From Planctomycetaceae bacterium (GTDB lineage: Bacteria > Planctomycetota > Planctomycetia > Planctomycetales > Planctomycetaceae), in the NCBI GenBank assembly GCA_021732845.1, contig JAKFUF010000023.1:62001-126000 (forward strand): a stretch of DNA of 64,000 nucleotides, written 5' to 3'. Below, piece by piece: positions 36,729 to 49,159 of the stretch. Position 1 is the stretch's first letter. Each line of letters begins with the position of its first letter. Position numbers and translations under genes: made by a program. The notes under the pieces were generated by a model. It was not told where the DNA came from. It saw only the letters and a list, made by a program, of their open reading frames with translations, and did not search any database.

Positions 36729-38138
36729 ATGCGCAATGGAGTGACCCCGGCCGATCGCCGAGCGCTCAAGGTGCATCCCGGCTTGAGCGTCCTGCTGGCC
36801 GGCCTGCTGCTGGCTGGACTGACCACCGGCTGCCGCAGCCCCCTGGACGCGCTCAAATCACGCGACATCGAAGGCAAACCGTTCGACCGTTATGGTGCCG
36901 TCGGGCCACTGGAGGGCCAGGACGAACTGGATGCCGCCAAGCGCGACTTCGAGATTGGCAAGTTCGCCGAAGCGGAAAAGGCCTTCAAAAAGGTCCGCAA
37001 GAAGTACAAGGACAAGCCCATTGAGGAAGATGCGATGTTCTACATTGGCGAATGCCAATACGAACAATCGCAATTCCCTGCCGCTCAAGACTCCTACGAC
37101 GAACTGCTCGACAAGTATACGTCGACGCGCTACGTCGAACCGATCACCCGCCGGCTGTATCACATCGCCAACACGTGGCTCGGAACCCCGAAGCCGGTCA
37201 GCGATGTTGAACTGGCGGCCTACATTGAAGGCGGCGACGAGAAGCAGTTTGAAGAGGTGAAACCGCCGCCGTACGCGCTGACGCTGCTGCCCAACTTCAC
37301 CAACAGAACGCGCCCGGTGTTTGACCCCGAAGGCCGTTCGCTGCAATGTCTCAAGTCGATCTGGCTGAAGGATCCCACGGGACCGCTGGCCGACGACGCC
37401 CTGCAGATGACCGCCACCTACTATCTGCGGCGGCAGGACTATCAGCAGGCTGACTACTACTTTGGCATCCTGCGGCAGGAGTATCCGCAAAGCGAGTTCA
37501 CCGCTTCGGCCTACATCCTGGGCTCGCATGTGAAGCTGGCCACCTATCAAGGTGCCGCCTACGACAGCAAGCAACTGGAAGAAGCCAAGAAGCTGGCGGA
37601 AAGCACCGTCCGTCTCTATCCCAACCTGCCGGAAACTCCGCGGCTGCGTGAAAAGCTCAGCGGCATGACCGACCAGACGGCCCAGCGGCAATGGGAGCGG
37701 GCGCAATTGTACGTCCGCAAGGGCAAACCGCTCTCCGCCGCGGTCTACTACAAGGAATTGGTTCAGTTCCACCCGGATTCGCAGTACGCCAAGATGGCTG
37801 AAGCGGAATTGGAAAAGATGCGGCCCAAGTCTCAGCAGGAAGTCGCCACCGATCGCGCCAAAAAGGGGTTCTTTGCCCGCCTGGCCGACCGCGGCAAGCC
37901 CACCAACAAGCCGACTGGCGACGCTGATGGCGAGGGATCAGACGTTCCCTCCCGGCAGGCACCAGTTCGTGGCACTGACGATGACGAAGTGCAGACCGCG
38001 GACATCAACGCAGACGAACCAGAGAACGGCAGCGGTGGCAGGCAGCCGGCGGAAATTGAAGACGAAGAGCCCGCCGAACCGGAAGAGTTTCGTGGCCCGT
38101 CGACACCGCTCCCAGCCCGGCCCAGACCACGTGGCTGA
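36729..38138 (+). CDS. BamD-like outer-membrane lipoprotein with TPR repeats
   Basis: From the ATG at 36729 (MRNGVTPADRRALKV) the protein is 469 aa with lipobox LTTGC, so it should be lipid-anchored. TPR-type repeats resembling BamD/ComL follow: AKRDFEIGKFAEAEKAFKKV, AMFYIGECQYEQSQFPAAQ and YYFGILRQEYPQSEFTASA. BamD is the essential lipoprotein partner of BamA in outer-membrane protein insertion. This protein is about twice the length of BamD (~245 aa) and ends in a ~120-residue acidic disordered tail. An LptE-like gene follows 54 bp downstream, so a shared outer-membrane-biogenesis transcript is likely. The start at 36684 would bury the signal. Confidence 0.85.
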   Translation: MRNGVTPADRRALKVHPGLSVLLAGLLLAGLTTGCRSPLDALKSRDIEGKPFDRYGAVGPLEGQDELDAAKRDFEIGKFAEAEKAFKKVRKKYKDKPIEEDAMFYIGECQYEQSQFPAAQDSYDELLDKYTSTRYVEPITRRLYHIANTWLGTPKPVSDVELAAYIEGGDEKQFEEVKPPPYALTLLPNFTNRTRPVFDPEGRSLQCLKSIWLKDPTGPLADDALQMTATYYLRRQDYQQADYYFGILRQEYPQSEFTASAYILGSHVKLATYQGAAYDSKQLEEAKKLAESTVRLYPNLPETPRLREKLSGMTDQTAQRQWERAQLYVRKGKPLSAAVYYKELVQFHPDSQYAKMAEAELEKMRPKSQQEVATDRAKKGFFARLADRGKPTNKPTGDADGEGSDVPSRQAPVRGTDDDEVQTADINADEPENGSGGRQPAEIEDEEPAEPEEFRGPSTPLPARPRPRG

Positions 38139-38192
38139 AACATGCTCAGCCTGAATCCAGCCTCTGCTCAGCCTGGCAAATGACACACTTCC

Positions 38193-38759
38193 ATGACAAT
38201 CCCGCGGCCAATCCGATCGCTCCGCCAACAAATGGCTCATTTGTCATTTGTCATTTGTCATTTGTCATTCCTGCTTGGGTCACTGCTCCTCTCCGGCTGT
38301 GGCTACGTCGTCGGTCCCTCGTACAGCGGCGAAGTCTGCACGGTTCACGTGCCCACCTTCACCAACACCACCTACCGCCGCGGCGTGGAATTTCAGTTGA
38401 CCGAGGCGGTGCAGAAGCAGATCCAGATGCGCTCGTCATTTCGCCTGGCCAAGGAAGGCGAAGCCGACACCCGGTTGACCGGTCGAATCGTGAACAACTT
38501 CAAAACCGTGCTGGGTGAAACCGGCGGTGATGATGCCCGCTCGCTCCAGGTCAATCTGCTGGTCGAACTCACCTGGGAAGACCTGCGGACCCAAAAGATC
38601 CTGATGGAACAGCGAATTCCCGTTGCGGCTGACAAGGTCCAGCAGGCCAGCCTGTCGGAGTTCGCCGTGGAAACCGGTGGCTCTCTGGCCACCGCCCAGC
38701 AGGACGCAATCGACCGCATGGCCCGGCAAATCGTCGAGCTGATGCAGGCCCCGTGGTAG
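38193..38759 (+). CDS. lptE: LptE-like LPS-assembly lipoprotein
   Basis: The 188-aa protein has lipobox LLLSGC and the post-signal pattern GYVVGPSYSGEVCTVHVPTF followed by TYRRGVEFQLTEAVQKQI. This is the LptE/YP_ fold typical of planctomycetes and other non-proteobacteria. LptE plugs the LptD barrel that inserts LPS into the outer leaflet. The signal-peptide core MAHLSFVICHLSFLLGSLLL is encoded by four tandem TCATTTG units at 38237-38264. The start may be ATG 38193, which gives a basic n-region RPIRSLRQQ, or ATG 38232 just before the repeat. The call to LptE rests on pattern and context and should be checked. Confidence 0.8.
   Translation: MTIPRPIRSLRQQMAHLSFVICHLSFLLGSLLLSGCGYVVGPSYSGEVCTVHVPTFTNTTYRRGVEFQLTEAVQKQIQMRSSFRLAKEGEADTRLTGRIVNNFKTVLGETGGDDARSLQVNLLVELTWEDLRTQKILMEQRIPVAADKVQQASLSEFAVETGGSLATAQQDAIDRMARQIVELMQAPW
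38237..38269 (+). repeat. TCATTTG tandem repeat encoding a signal peptide core
   Basis: Four perfect 7-bp units (38237-38243, 38244-38250, 38251-38257, 38258-38264) and a partial fifth. Three units equal 21 bp, so they cycle through all frames and encode HLSFVIC repeats. A related degenerate run (TCATTTGCCATTTGTTCATTG) is at 2938-2958, at the end of the small kinase gene. Confidence 0.8.
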
Positions 38760-38987
38760 CGCGCCGTAAGCGGCCGAAATCCGTCCGTGGTGCTGCTGCT
38801 TCCTCGACCGCGCTTGAAGCGCCACTTCCCGGCAGTCGCTCTGCCGTCTGTGCAAGGCAGTCTGCCGTGCATTCTCTCCCGTGGCGTTGCATTCCCGGAC
38901 GCCGCGTATTGAAATGAGCCCCGTTACAACTCGTCACCCGGCAGAACAGGCTGTTCGCCGGGAGTTCCACTTCCGCCCCCCTCGTGA

Positions 38988-40640
<1,653 letters not shown>

Positions 40641-40662
40641 GGGAGCTTTCCCAAGGCATTGA

Positions 40663-40817
40663 GACGTGGCGGGAGGGCGAGGCTCCTGCCGAGCCGCAGT
40701 CAACTGCGGACTCGGCACTTCCACGGTTCAATGCCCGAGACTCGACGTGGAACGATCCAGAGAACATGACACACTATAGACGGCGGCTCGGCAGGAGCTT
40801 CGCCCTCCCGCCACGTC
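40663..40817. repeat. 155-bp MITE-like element with 35-bp terminal inverted repeats
   Basis: The left end 40663-40697 and right end 40783-40817 are inverted copies of each other with 34 of 35 positions matching. Each includes GTGGCGGGAGGGCGA and CTCCTGCCGAGCCGC. The 85-bp centre encodes nothing. No clear target duplication was seen. The form suits a non-autonomous transposable element or a large hairpin between pgi and comB. Confidence 0.75.
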
Positions 40818-40854
40818 GCGCGTCCCATTAAAACCGCTCGTTTTCGCTTACGTC

Positions 40855-41598
40855 ATGCCCTCCGTCCGCGTCTATCTGCTCCCGTCGCACTGCGACCCCG
40901 ATGCGCTTCGCGGCGGGTGTGCCGTGATTCTCGATATTCTGCGGGCCTCGACGACGATCATTCAGGCGCTCGCATCAGGCGCGGAAGCGGTCGTCCCCTG
41001 CGAGGAGGTGGTGACAGCAAAAACGTTGGCTGCAGATGGTCATCGCAACGGAGTCAAGTTCCTGCTGGGCGGGGAGCGGGGTGGCATTCGGCTGCCCGGC
41101 TTTGACTTGGGGAATTCTCCGGCAGAGTACACTCCCGAACTTCTCCGTGGGCAGTTGCTCGTATTTACCACCACCAACGGCACGCGGGCGCTGCTGCGGG
41201 CACGCCAGGCGCGGCGGGTCTTGGTCGCCGGTTTCGTCAACCTGCGGGCTGTTGTCAACACGTTGGTCGCAGATGGCGGCGATGTACACATTCTCTGTGC
41301 CGGGACAGATGGGCAGATCTCGCTGGAGGACGTGTTGTGTGCCGGTGCAATCGTGTCTGGGCTCCCAGAACTAATTTCGTATTGGAATGACGAGGCCTAT
41401 CTCGCTGCCGCGACATGGGACAAGCATGGACGCGATCCAGCCAAAATCGAACAAGCCCTGCGAAACAGCCGCGGAGGCCAGAACCTCATCGCTCTCGGCC
41501 AGGAATCGGACATCGCCCTCGCAGCCGCCTGCGACATCCACACGCTTGTACCTTCATGGGATGTCGAGAGCGGGATGATCACACCCATCGCGTGGTGA
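40855..41598 (+). CDS. comB: 2-phosphosulfolactate phosphatase family protein
   Basis: ComB dephosphorylates 2-phosphosulfolactate to sulfolactate and was first described in methanogen coenzyme M synthesis, but it occurs in many bacteria. The 247-aa protein shows the family blocks VILDILRASTTIIQAL, LLGGERGGIRLPGFDLGNSP, VFTTTNGTRALL, CAGTDGQISLEDVLCAGAI, and an acidic C-terminus. The active-site cysteine is expected in the CAG block. In bacteria without coenzyme M the substrate is not established, so the name should be read as a family label. It is convergent with uvrA. Confidence 0.9.
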   Translation: MPSVRVYLLPSHCDPDALRGGCAVILDILRASTTIIQALASGAEAVVPCEEVVTAKTLAADGHRNGVKFLLGGERGGIRLPGFDLGNSPAEYTPELLRGQLLVFTTTNGTRALLRARQARRVLVAGFVNLRAVVNTLVADGGDVHILCAGTDGQISLEDVLCAGAIVSGLPELISYWNDEAYLAAATWDKHGRDPAKIEQALRNSRGGQNLIALGQESDIALAAACDIHTLVPSWDVESGMITPIAW

Positions 41599-41605
41599 TC
41601 GACAC

Positions 41606-41662
41606 AAAGTTGCCGAGTCACTCCGTGACTCGATTCCGGTCACGGAGTGACCGGGCAACTTT
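41606..41662. repeat. Palindromic repeat family B, copy B1
   Basis: A 57-bp palindrome: AAAGTTGC (41606-41613) pairs with GCAACTTT (41655-41662), and GTCACTCCGTGAC pairs within itself and with the right half. It lies between convergent comB and uvrA and could also act as a bidirectional terminator. Its left 27 bp recur inside uvrA. Confidence 0.8.
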
Positions 41663-41692
41663 AGTAGAGTTCCTATCGAGCCTCTAGATCCC

Positions 41693-44600
41693 TCAGTTCG
41701 AGGCATGTTCCCGCAAAAACTCGCGCAAGGCAGTCGTGACCTGTGCCGGGTCGTCAAACCGGATCTGCACCACTTCCCATCCGGGCTTGTCGGCAACCAG
41801 GTCGCGGGAGGCACCAAAGGTGCTGAAGCGGCCCAGGGCCACTTTTCCGGCGGGCGTGGTGAGCGAGAGGTCGATTCCCAGCCGTCGCTTTGTATGGAGC
41901 GCGGCCCAGACATCGGTCGTGGCGGGGCGGTTGAAGTAAGCCACGCTTTTGTTGGACCAGTCGATGACAGCGTTGGGTAGGGCCGTCTTCAGCGCGCTCT
42001 CCAATTCTTCCAGCAGTGCCGGGTCCCAAGCCACGCGTTTGTTGCTGGGGAAACCTTTGCGGGACAGGTGCCATTTGCGGCCGAGCACCTTCCATGGAGT
42101 CAGGTCCTGGATGTTGAGCTGCTGCATCTGCTCGGACTTGCCGCGGCACGACTCCAGCGCCGCCTTCAGGAAGGCCTTGAACTCCGGCGTGTCAATTTCC
42201 CGCAGCCAGTGGACGCTGATCGTGACTTCCTGTCCCGGCCCCTTCAGGTTTTCCACACGGACCCGGTCCGACCGACCGTAAACCGGCAGTTCGTCGAGGT
42301 CGTCCAGCGCGGTCAGGTTGAGCTGCTTTTGCAGCTCGGCCTCCTTGAAGGTGTTGCGGGCCACGCGGAACTTGAGGGTCAGCAGCCACTCGTCGCCGGT
42401 CAGGCCGTGAAAGAACCAGCCATCGCTCTGCCCCGTGGCTACCACCTCGATCACACTGCGGTCGTTCCAGTTGACCGGTTGGAAGCCACCGTCGGCGTCG
42501 ATGGCATCCACCACCAACTCCAGCGCCGTCCCCTCCCAACGGCATTTCGCCCCCGTGTGGCTCACGCGATCCTGCGTGTGCCAACGCCGGCCGTCGGTCT
42601 GCCAGGGCATCTTGGCCCCCTTGCCGACTTGCCGCAGGTCGAGGTCGCCCGCCTTCTTGCGTGAAGCCTCCTCGGCGTCGAACACTTCCCGCTCGCCGCG
42701 CGGCCCGGCTTCCAACACCGGAGCCAGCAACTCGCCCGTGTAAGACCGATAGAGTTGAGCCCCGATTTTTGTTTTGCCGTTCGTCTTTCCCGCGGCGGGA
42801 TCAACATACCGCGACGCCTGAGCCACCACGTCTTCGGGAGTGCCCTGCGCGACGATGCGTCCGCCCTCCTTGCCGGCTTCCGGGCCGACATCAATCACCC
42901 AGTCGGCGGTCTTGATCACGTCGAGATTGTGCTCGATGACCACCACCGAATTGCCCTGCTCGACCAGGCTGTGCAGCACCTTGAGCAGCTTGCGGATGTC
43001 GTCGAAATGCAGGCCGGTTGTGGGCTCGTCGAGCAGGTACAGCGTGCGCCCCGTTTGCGGTCGGGCCAGTTCCGCCGCCAGCTTCACGCGCTGCGCTTCG
43101 CCACCCGACAGAGTTGCCGCCGACTGTCCCAGCGTCAGGTAGCCCAGCCCCACGGCACTGAGCGTCGCCAAAATTCCCCGCACCTTAGGAATGTTCTTGA
43201 ACAGTTCCAGGGCGGTGTCGATCGGCATGTCCAGCACATCGGCGATCGACTTGTCGTGGAACTTCACAGCCAGAGTTTCAGCGTTGAACCGCTTGCCCCG
43301 GCAGACGTCGCACTCAACCCACACATCGGGCAGGAAGTGCATTTCGATTTTCTTCTGGCCGTTCCCTTCGCAGACTTCGCACCGGCCACCGGCGCGGTTG
43401 AAACTGAAGCGGGCGGGACGGTAGCCACGGATTTTGGCTTCGGGCAGGCGGCAAAACAGGTCGCGGATGTGCTCGAAGACACCGGTGTAGGTGGCGGGAT
43501 TGGAGGCCGGCGTGGAACCCAGCGGCTGCTGATCGACCTGGATCACCTTGTTGATGAACTCGACGCCGCGCAGTTCGTAATACGGCCCCGGCTGCTCGCG
43601 GGCGTGATGCAGCTTTTTGGCCACGGCCCGGGCCAGCGTCTCTTCGATCAGCGAACTCTTTCCGGAGCCAGACACGCCGGTGATGCAGGTCAGCGTCCCC
43701 AATGGGATCCGCAGCTCGACATCCCGCAGGTTGTGATGCCGCGCCCCGCGCAGTTCGAGCCACTGCAAAGTTGCCGAGTCACTCCGTGACTCGCTCCGCT
43801 CCCCCCCCGTCCGGCCACCAAAATCGGTCAGTGTCAAAATCCGCCGCGCGATCGGAACCGGAATCCCCTCGCGATTTGACAGATACTTGCCTGTCAGCGA
43901 CTGTGTCTGTTTCGACAACTGCTTCGGCGAGCCCTCGCCGACAATCGTCCCACCCAGCCGCCCCGCACCGGGGCCGAAATCGTAGAGCCGGTCAGCCGCT
44001 TCCAGCACTTCGCGGTCATGTTCCACCAGCACCAGCGTGTTGCCGAGGTCGCGCAGCTTTTGCAGTGCCTGGAGCAGTTTCCCATTGTCGCGCGGATGCA
44101 GCCCGATCGTGGGTTCATCCAGCACGTACAACACGCCCGTCAGCGCCCGGCCGATCTGTCCGGCCAGGCGGATCCGCTGGCTTTCGCCGCCCGACAGGGT
44201 CGGCATCGTCCGCGACAGCGTGAGATAGTGCAGGCCAACATTGACGAGGAACGACATCCGTCCCGTCAGTTCCTTGAGCAGATCCCCCGCAACCTTTTTC
44301 GCCGGCCCTTTGAGCTTCAACCCCTCCAGAAAGTCCAGGCATTCGCCCAGCGGCAACTCCGCCAGTTGCTGCAGCGTCTTGCCATAAAACTGCACGGCCG
44401 CGGCATCGCTCCGCAGGCGGCTCCCGTTGCAGACCGAGCACGCCACTTCGCCGGAGAGATGTTCCAGCCGCATGCGGTGCGACACCGACAGCCGCCCCGC
44501 CTCTTCCACGGCGGGGTACAGCCCCTTGTACTGAATCTTGAAGCCACCGGTCTGGTGACCCGCGCTGTCCGTCGCGCCCGGCACGTCAATCCAGCGTTCA

Positions 44601-47600
44601 CCAGCCCCATACAACACCACCCGCTGAAAGCGTGGCTCAAGCGCATCAAACGCGACATCCAGCGGCAGCCCCAACTGCTGCGACATCGCCCCAAAGATTC
44701 GCGCCATCAGCTCGTTTTGCCGTGGGTGCGGCAGCATCGCCACCGCTCCGTCACGCAGCGACAGCTTGGGGTCGGAGATCAGGACCGAGAGGTTCGTCCC
44801 CTGTTGAACGCCCAACCCTTCGCAGGCCGGGCACCAGCCCAGGGCACTGTTGAACGAGAAACTGTGCGGTGTGAGGTCGGGGAAACTCCGGCCACATTCA
44901 CGGCAGGCCTTGTGCAGGCTGAACGGCTCGACCCGCCATTGTTGTTCAGGCAGTGGCTCAGGCTGCGCGTCATCCACATGCACGACATGCATCCAGCCCT
45001 TGCCCAGATCCAGCGTCGACTCCACCGAATCCGCGAGCCTTCCGCGCGTGGCCCGATTGATCGACACGCGGTCCACGACAATCGCCACGTCGTGCTTGCT
45101 GCGGCGGTCCAGCTCCGGAACATCCTCCAGGTTGTACGTCTCGCCGTCCACCCGGACGCGGCGAAACCCCTGCAACTTCAGCCGCTCCCAGAGCTTTTCG
45201 TATGACTGCCCCACCTCAACCGTATGCGGTGCCGTGAGCAGCAGCCGGGTTCCCTGCGGCAGCGTCAGCAGCTTGTCGATGACCTCGTCGGTCGTTTGGG
45301 TCTTGACCGGGATGTTGCAATCGGGGCAGTACGCGTCACCCAACCGGGCAAACAAGATGCGGAAGTAATCATAGATCTCTGTGACAGTGCCAACCGTCGA
45401 GCGCGGGGTATGCCCGACCGTCTTCTGCTCAATGGCGATCGCCGGCGATAGGCCGCTGACATGCTCGACTTTCGGCTTGGGCATCTGCCCCAGGAACTGC
45501 CGGGCGTAACTGGAGAGCGACTCGACGTACCGCCGCTGCCCCTCGGCATACAGCGTGTCCATCGCCAGTGAACTCTTGCCGCTGCCGCTGGGGCCGCAAA
45601 ACACACTCATTTTGTGCCGCGGCAATTCCAGGTTCACGCCCTGCAAATTGTGCTGGGTGGCTCCCTGAATCACGATCGGCGCATCGACCCCCGCTCCCTG
45701 GCTGCGGTTCGCCCCCTTCACAAACGTGGAACTCGGCGGCCCCCCCTTGAGCACGCTCCGCAGCGCCCAGCCGGTATACGAAGCCTCACACTTGGCGATC
45801 TCTTCGGGCGTTCCCTGGGCGACGATCGTCCCGCCACCCGCTCCGCCTTCCGGCCCCAGGTCGATCACCCAGTCGGCGGTCTTGATCACATCCAGATTGT
45901 GCTCGATGACCAGCACTGTGTTGCCGGCCTCCACAAAGCCATGCAGCACATCCAGCAGCTTGTGGACGTCGGCAAAGTGGAGCCCGGTGGTGGGTTCATC
46001 CAGCAGATAAATCGTTCGTCCCGTGGCTCGCTTCCCCAACTCCCGCGCCAGCTTCACGCGCTGCGCCTCACCGCCAGAGAGCGTGGGAGAGGCCTGACCG
46101 AGCTTCAAATAATCCAGCCCCACATCGTGCAGGGTCTGCAGCATCGCCGCGATTTTGGGATGGTTGGCAAAGTGTTCCAGCCCCTGCTGGATGTCCAGCT
46201 CCAGCACGTCGGCGATGTTCAGCTCTTTGAAGCGGACCTCCAGCGTTTCGTGGCTGAAGCGGTGTCCGTTGCAGACCGGGCACGGCACCCACACGTCCGC
46301 GAGGAAATCCATCTCCAATTTGTTGGCCCCGTTACCTTCGCATGCCTCGCATCTGCCGCCGGGAACATTGAAGCTGAAACGGCCGGGTTTGTAGCCACGG
46401 AGCTTGGATTCGGGAAGTTCGGTGTACAGGTCGCGAATCAGGTCGAACAGTTTGACATACGTGGCGGGATTGGAGCGCGGGGTCCGCCCAATGGGCGACT
46501 GGTCGATGTCAATCGCCTTGTCGAGATGCTCCAGCCCCTTGATCTCCTTGTGCGCCCCGGGATTGCCATCGCCACCATTCAGCTCGCGATTCAAAACTTC
46601 CCACAGGATGTCGGTGACAAGCGAACTTTTACCTGAGCCACTGACGCCGGTGATGCAGACAAACCCTTCCAGCGGGATCGTGACGTCGATGTTCCGCAGG
46701 TTGTGCTGCCGGGCACCAACGATCTTGAGAGCCTTTTTGCCTTTGGGCCGCCGCTTCGTGGGCACAGCGATTTTGAGTTCGCCGGAGAGATATTTTCCGG
46801 TGATGCTGCGCGGGGAGTTGCGAATGTCATTGAGGTCGCCGTCGGCCACCACCTCGCCACCACGCACGCCGGGACCGGGGCCGAAGTCGACAATGTAGTC
46901 GGCCGCCAGCATCGTCTCTTCGTCATGCTCGACGACGATGACGGTATTCCCCTGATCGCGCAGGTCGAGCAGCGAATTCAGCAGTTTGTCATTGTCGCGC
47001 GGATGCAGGCCGATCGACGGTTCGTCCAGAATGTAAACGACACCCACCAAGCCACAGCCAATCTGACTGGCGAGCCGGATCCGCTGGGTTTCACCTCCGG
47101 AGAGGGTGGGGGCCGCGCGGTCGAGTGACAGGTAGTCCAAGCCACACTTCAGCAGGAAACCGAGCCGGCCGCGGATCTCCTTCAACACCTCTTCGGCGAT
47201 GAGCTGCCCCATCGCGTCCAACTGCAGTTCTTTGAAAAACTCGGCGGCATCGGCGATGGTCAGGGAACAGACATCGGTCAGGCTGAGGACCGATTTCGCC
47301 TGGGGATACTCAGGGCTGGCCGAGGTGAGCGTCACCGCCCGCGCCTGGGGGTTCAGCCGGCTTCCCGCGCAGGCCGCACAGCCGACGAACCGCAGATGCT
47401 TCTCCATCTGCTTCCGCCGCATTGGGTTCTTCGTCTTGCGGTACTCGTCCAGAAGTTCGGGGAGCAGGCCGATGAACACGCCGCCATGCTTCCACGCTCC
47501 CGCGCCATGGTTCCATGTGTAGGTGATGTTGCGGTCGCCGGTGCCGTACAGCCACTTCTGCCGCACCGCCTCGGGCATCGCCTTCCACGGCATGTCCAGC

Positions 47601-48745
47601 AGCGTGTTTGGCTTAAGCTTGAAATCCTTTTCGATGGCGTTGGCCACCCCTTCATAGAGATGCTGCCGCCAGCGGCCCATGTCCTCGAAGCTGCCCAACA
47701 GGGCCAGCGCCCCGTCATTCAGCGACAGCGACTCATCGGCGATCAGCGACGCCAGGTCGAAGTCGTGCCGCATCCCCAGCCCGTTGCATTCCAGACACAT
47801 CCCCTGCGGACTGTTGAAACTGAACAGTTGCGGAGACGGTGGCTCATAGCTGATGCCGCAGTGCGTGCAGGCGTAGCGCGAGCTGTAGAGCTTGTCCGTT
47901 GTAGCCGCCACTTCCGTGGCTCCGCTGTCTTCTTCGGAACCCGACTTCGCTTTCTTGCGCCGCTTCGGCGGAGCACCGTCCAGCGTAGGGTTCGCTTCGC
48001 GGACCGCCGATAAGCCGGCACCCTCCGCCTCAGTGGCAATCAACAGCGTTCCCTGGCCCAGCCGCAGCGCGGCCTCCACCGCCTCCGCCAACCGCGTGCG
48101 TTGTGCCGGGGCCGCCTTCAGCCGGTCGATCACCACTTCGATGGTGTGCCGCATCTGTTTGTCGAGCTGCAGGTTCTCGGTCAACTGCACCACGCGGCCG
48201 TCGACGCGTGCCCGCAGATACCCCTGCTTCAGCAGGTCTTCAAACAGATCCCGGTACTCGCCCTTCTGCCGCTGAATCATGGGCGCGAGAACCATGAACC
48301 GCGTGCCCTCGGGCAGCTTGAGCAGGCTTTCGATGATCTGCTCGGAACTTTGCGCCGTGATCGGCCGCTGGCACTTGGGGCAGGTTCCCTGTCCCACGCG
48401 GGCAAACAGCACGCGCAGGTAGTCATAGATCTCGGTGATCGTCCCCACCGTGCTGCGGGGATTGCGACCGCTGGTCTTCTGCTGGATGGAAATCGACGGG
48501 GCGAGCCCCGTGATCACATCGACTTCCGGCTTGGGCATCTGCCCCAAAAACTGCCGCGCGTAGCTCGACAGCGACTCGACATACCGCCGCTGTCCCTCCG
48601 CATACAACGTGTCGAATGCCAGCGAGCTTTTGCCCGACCCGCTGACCCCCGTCATCACAATGAGCTGGTTACGCGGCAGGGTGAGGCTGACGTCCCGCAA
48701 ATTATGCTCGCGGGCACCACGGATGACGATATCGCTGTCGGGCAT
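41693..48745 (-). CDS. uvrA: Double-length UvrA (two UvrA modules fused) with C-terminal duplicated domain
   Basis: UvrA recognises bulky DNA damage in nucleotide excision repair. This protein is 2350 aa from the ATG at 48745 ([16 protein letters not shown]). Module 1 spans about residues 1-1010 and module 2 about 1020-2020. Together they hold four Walker A loops (GVSGSGKSS, three times, and GPSGSGKSS), four LSGGE signatures and zinc-finger cysteine pairs in both halves. Both modules begin with similar [20 protein letters not shown] text. The fusion mimics the normal UvrA dimer in one chain. The last ~300 residues are an extra region with two related ~100-aa repeats ([10 protein letters not shown] and [10 protein letters not shown]). 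A 27-bp piece of repeat B lies in frame near residues 1651-1660. uvrB is not nearby. Confidence 0.93.
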   Translation of the reverse strand: MPDSDIVIRGAREHNLRDVSLTLPRNQLIVMTGVSGSGKSSLAFDTLYAEGQRRYVESLSSYARQFLGQMPKPEVDVITGLAPSISIQQKTSGRNPRSTVGTITEIYDYLRVLFARVGQGTCPKCQRPITAQSSEQIIESLLKLPEGTRFMVLAPMIQRQKGEYRDLFEDLLKQGYLRARVDGRVVQLTENLQLDKQMRHTIEVVIDRLKAAPAQRTRLAEAVEAALRLGQGTLLIATEAEGAGLSAVREANPTLDGAPPKRRKKAKSGSEEDSGATEVAATTDKLYSSRYACTHCGISYEPPSPQLFSFNSPQGMCLECNGLGMRHDFDLASLIADESLSLNDGALALLGSFEDMGRWRQHLYEGVANAIEKDFKLKPNTLLDMPWKAMPEAVRQKWLYGTGDRNITYTWNHGAGAWKHGGVFIGLLPELLDEYRKTKNPMRRKQMEKHLRFVGCAACAGSRLNPQARAVTLTSASPEYPQAKSVLSLTDVCSLTIADAAEFFKELQLDAMGQLIAEEVLKEIRGRLGFLLKCGLDYLSLDRAAPTLSGGETQRIRLASQIGCGLVGVVYILDEPSIGLHPRDNDKLLNSLLDLRDQGNTVIVVEHDEETMLAADYIVDFGPGPGVRGGEVVADGDLNDIRNSPRSITGKYLSGELKIAVPTKRRPKGKKALKIVGARQHNLRNIDVTIPLEGFVCITGVSGSGKSSLVTDILWEVLNRELNGGDGNPGAHKEIKGLEHLDKAIDIDQSPIGRTPRSNPATYVKLFDLIRDLYTELPESKLRGYKPGRFSFNVPGGRCEACEGNGANKLEMDFLADVWVPCPVCNGHRFSHETLEVRFKELNIADVLELDIQQGLEHFANHPKIAAMLQTLHDVGLDYLKLGQASPTLSGGEAQRVKLARELGKRATGRTIYLLDEPTTGLHFADVHKLLDVLHGFVEAGNTVLVIEHNLDVIKTADWVIDLGPEGGAGGGTIVAQGTPEEIAKCEASYTGWALRSVLKGGPPSSTFVKGANRSQGAGVDAPIVIQGATQHNLQGVNLELPRHKMSVFCGPSGSGKSSLAMDTLYAEGQRRYVESLSSYARQFLGQMPKPKVEHVSGLSPAIAIEQKTVGHTPRSTVGTVTEIYDYFRILFARLGDAYCPDCNIPVKTQTTDEVIDKLLTLPQGTRLLLTAPHTVEVGQSYEKLWERLKLQGFRRVRVDGETYNLEDVPELDRRSKHDVAIVVDRVSINRATRGRLADSVESTLDLGKGWMHVVHVDDAQPEPLPEQQWRVEPFSLHKACRECGRSFPDLTPHSFSFNSALGWCPACEGLGVQQGTNLSVLISDPKLSLRDGAVAMLPHPRQNELMARIFGAMSQQLGLPLDVAFDALEPRFQRVVLYGAGERWIDVPGATDSAGHQTGGFKIQYKGLYPAVEEAGRLSVSHRMRLEHLSGEVACSVCNGSRLRSDAAAVQFYGKTLQQLAELPLGECLDFLEGLKLKGPAKKVAGDLLKELTGRMSFLVNVGLHYLTLSRTMPTLSGGESQRIRLAGQIGRALTGVLYVLDEPTIGLHPRDNGKLLQALQKLRDLGNTLVLVEHDREVLEAADRLYDFGPGAGRLGGTIVGEGSPKQLSKQTQSLTGKYLSNREGIPVPIARRILTLTDFGGRTGGERSESRSDSATLQWLELRGARHHNLRDVELRIPLGTLTCITGVSGSGKSSLIEETLARAVAKKLHHAREQPGPYYELRGVEFINKVIQVDQQPLGSTPASNPATYTGVFEHIRDLFCRLPEAKIRGYRPARFSFNRAGGRCEVCEGNGQKKIEMHFLPDVWVECDVCRGKRFNAETLAVKFHDKSIADVLDMPIDTALELFKNIPKVRGILATLSAVGLGYLTLGQSAATLSGGEAQRVKLAAELARPQTGRTLYLLDEPTTGLHFDDIRKLLKVLHSLVEQGNSVVVIEHNLDVIKTADWVIDVGPEAGKEGGRIVAQGTPEDVVAQASRYVDPAAGKTNGKTKIGAQLYRSYTGELLAPVLEAGPRGEREVFDAEEASRKKAGDLDLRQVGKGAKMPWQTDGRRWHTQDRVSHTGAKCRWEGTALELVVDAIDADGGFQPVNWNDRSVIEVVATGQSDGWFFHGLTGDEWLLTLKFRVARNTFKEAELQKQLNLTALDDLDELPVYGRSDRVRVENLKGPGQEVTISVHWLREIDTPEFKAFLKAALESCRGKSEQMQQLNIQDLTPWKVLGRKWHLSRKGFPSNKRVAWDPALLEELESALKTALPNAVIDWSNKSVAYFNRPATTDVWAALHTKRRLGIDLSLTTPAGKVALGRFSTFGASRDLVADKPGWEVVQIRFDDPAQVTTALREFLREHASN
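43766..43792. repeat. Half-copy of repeat family B inside uvrA
   Basis: This stretch is identical to 41606-41632, the left half of palindrome B1, including AAAGTTGC and CGAGTCACTCCGTGACTCG. It lies in the linker between the two halves of module 2 and adds [10 protein letters not shown] in the reading frame. Confidence 0.8.
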
Positions 48746-49147
48746 GAGGTCGCAGGGTGTGATACGTGGCACAAAGCGCATCGGAAACAAACAGCCAGCA
48801 CAGCACGCCGGCGGAAAGGACCGTCAGGCAGGGAGCTGGTGTACTTCCGACCGCAATCAATACCATACAAGTGTATACACCACTGCGCCGGGTGTCATGG
48901 GGAAAGGGCCGGAGAAAGAATAACTGTCGCAGGCTTTGAACGAATGACTCTCGCGGACGACGATGCCAACAGGTCATCCCAGTGCCGGACGCAAACTCGC
49001 CGAGTCACTCCGGCCGGGTTCGAGTCACGGAGTGACTCGCCTACTTTGTGACTCACGGCCGCCGCAACCGGTCCCTGCCACGCCCGCGTCCTCCACGACC
49101 CCACCGCGACTTGCGTTCAAGTTTTCCATCCCTATACTCGCCATGAG
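48746..49147. other. Intergenic region with repeat B3
   Basis: About 400 bp upstream of uvrA. It contains repeat copy B3 and, at its right edge, a hairpin (GTTGGACC 49147-49154 with GGTCCAAC 49159-49166) followed by CTTTTTT. No gene was recognised, though the promoter of uvrA should lie here. Confidence 0.45.
48994..49046. repeat. Palindromic repeat family B, copy B3
   Basis: CGAGTCACTC (49001-49010) faces GAGTGACTCG (49030-49039), flanked by degenerate AAACTCGC and CCTACTTT ends. It is a diverged copy of B1. Confidence 0.7.
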
Positions 49148-49159
49148 TTGGACCGCGAG

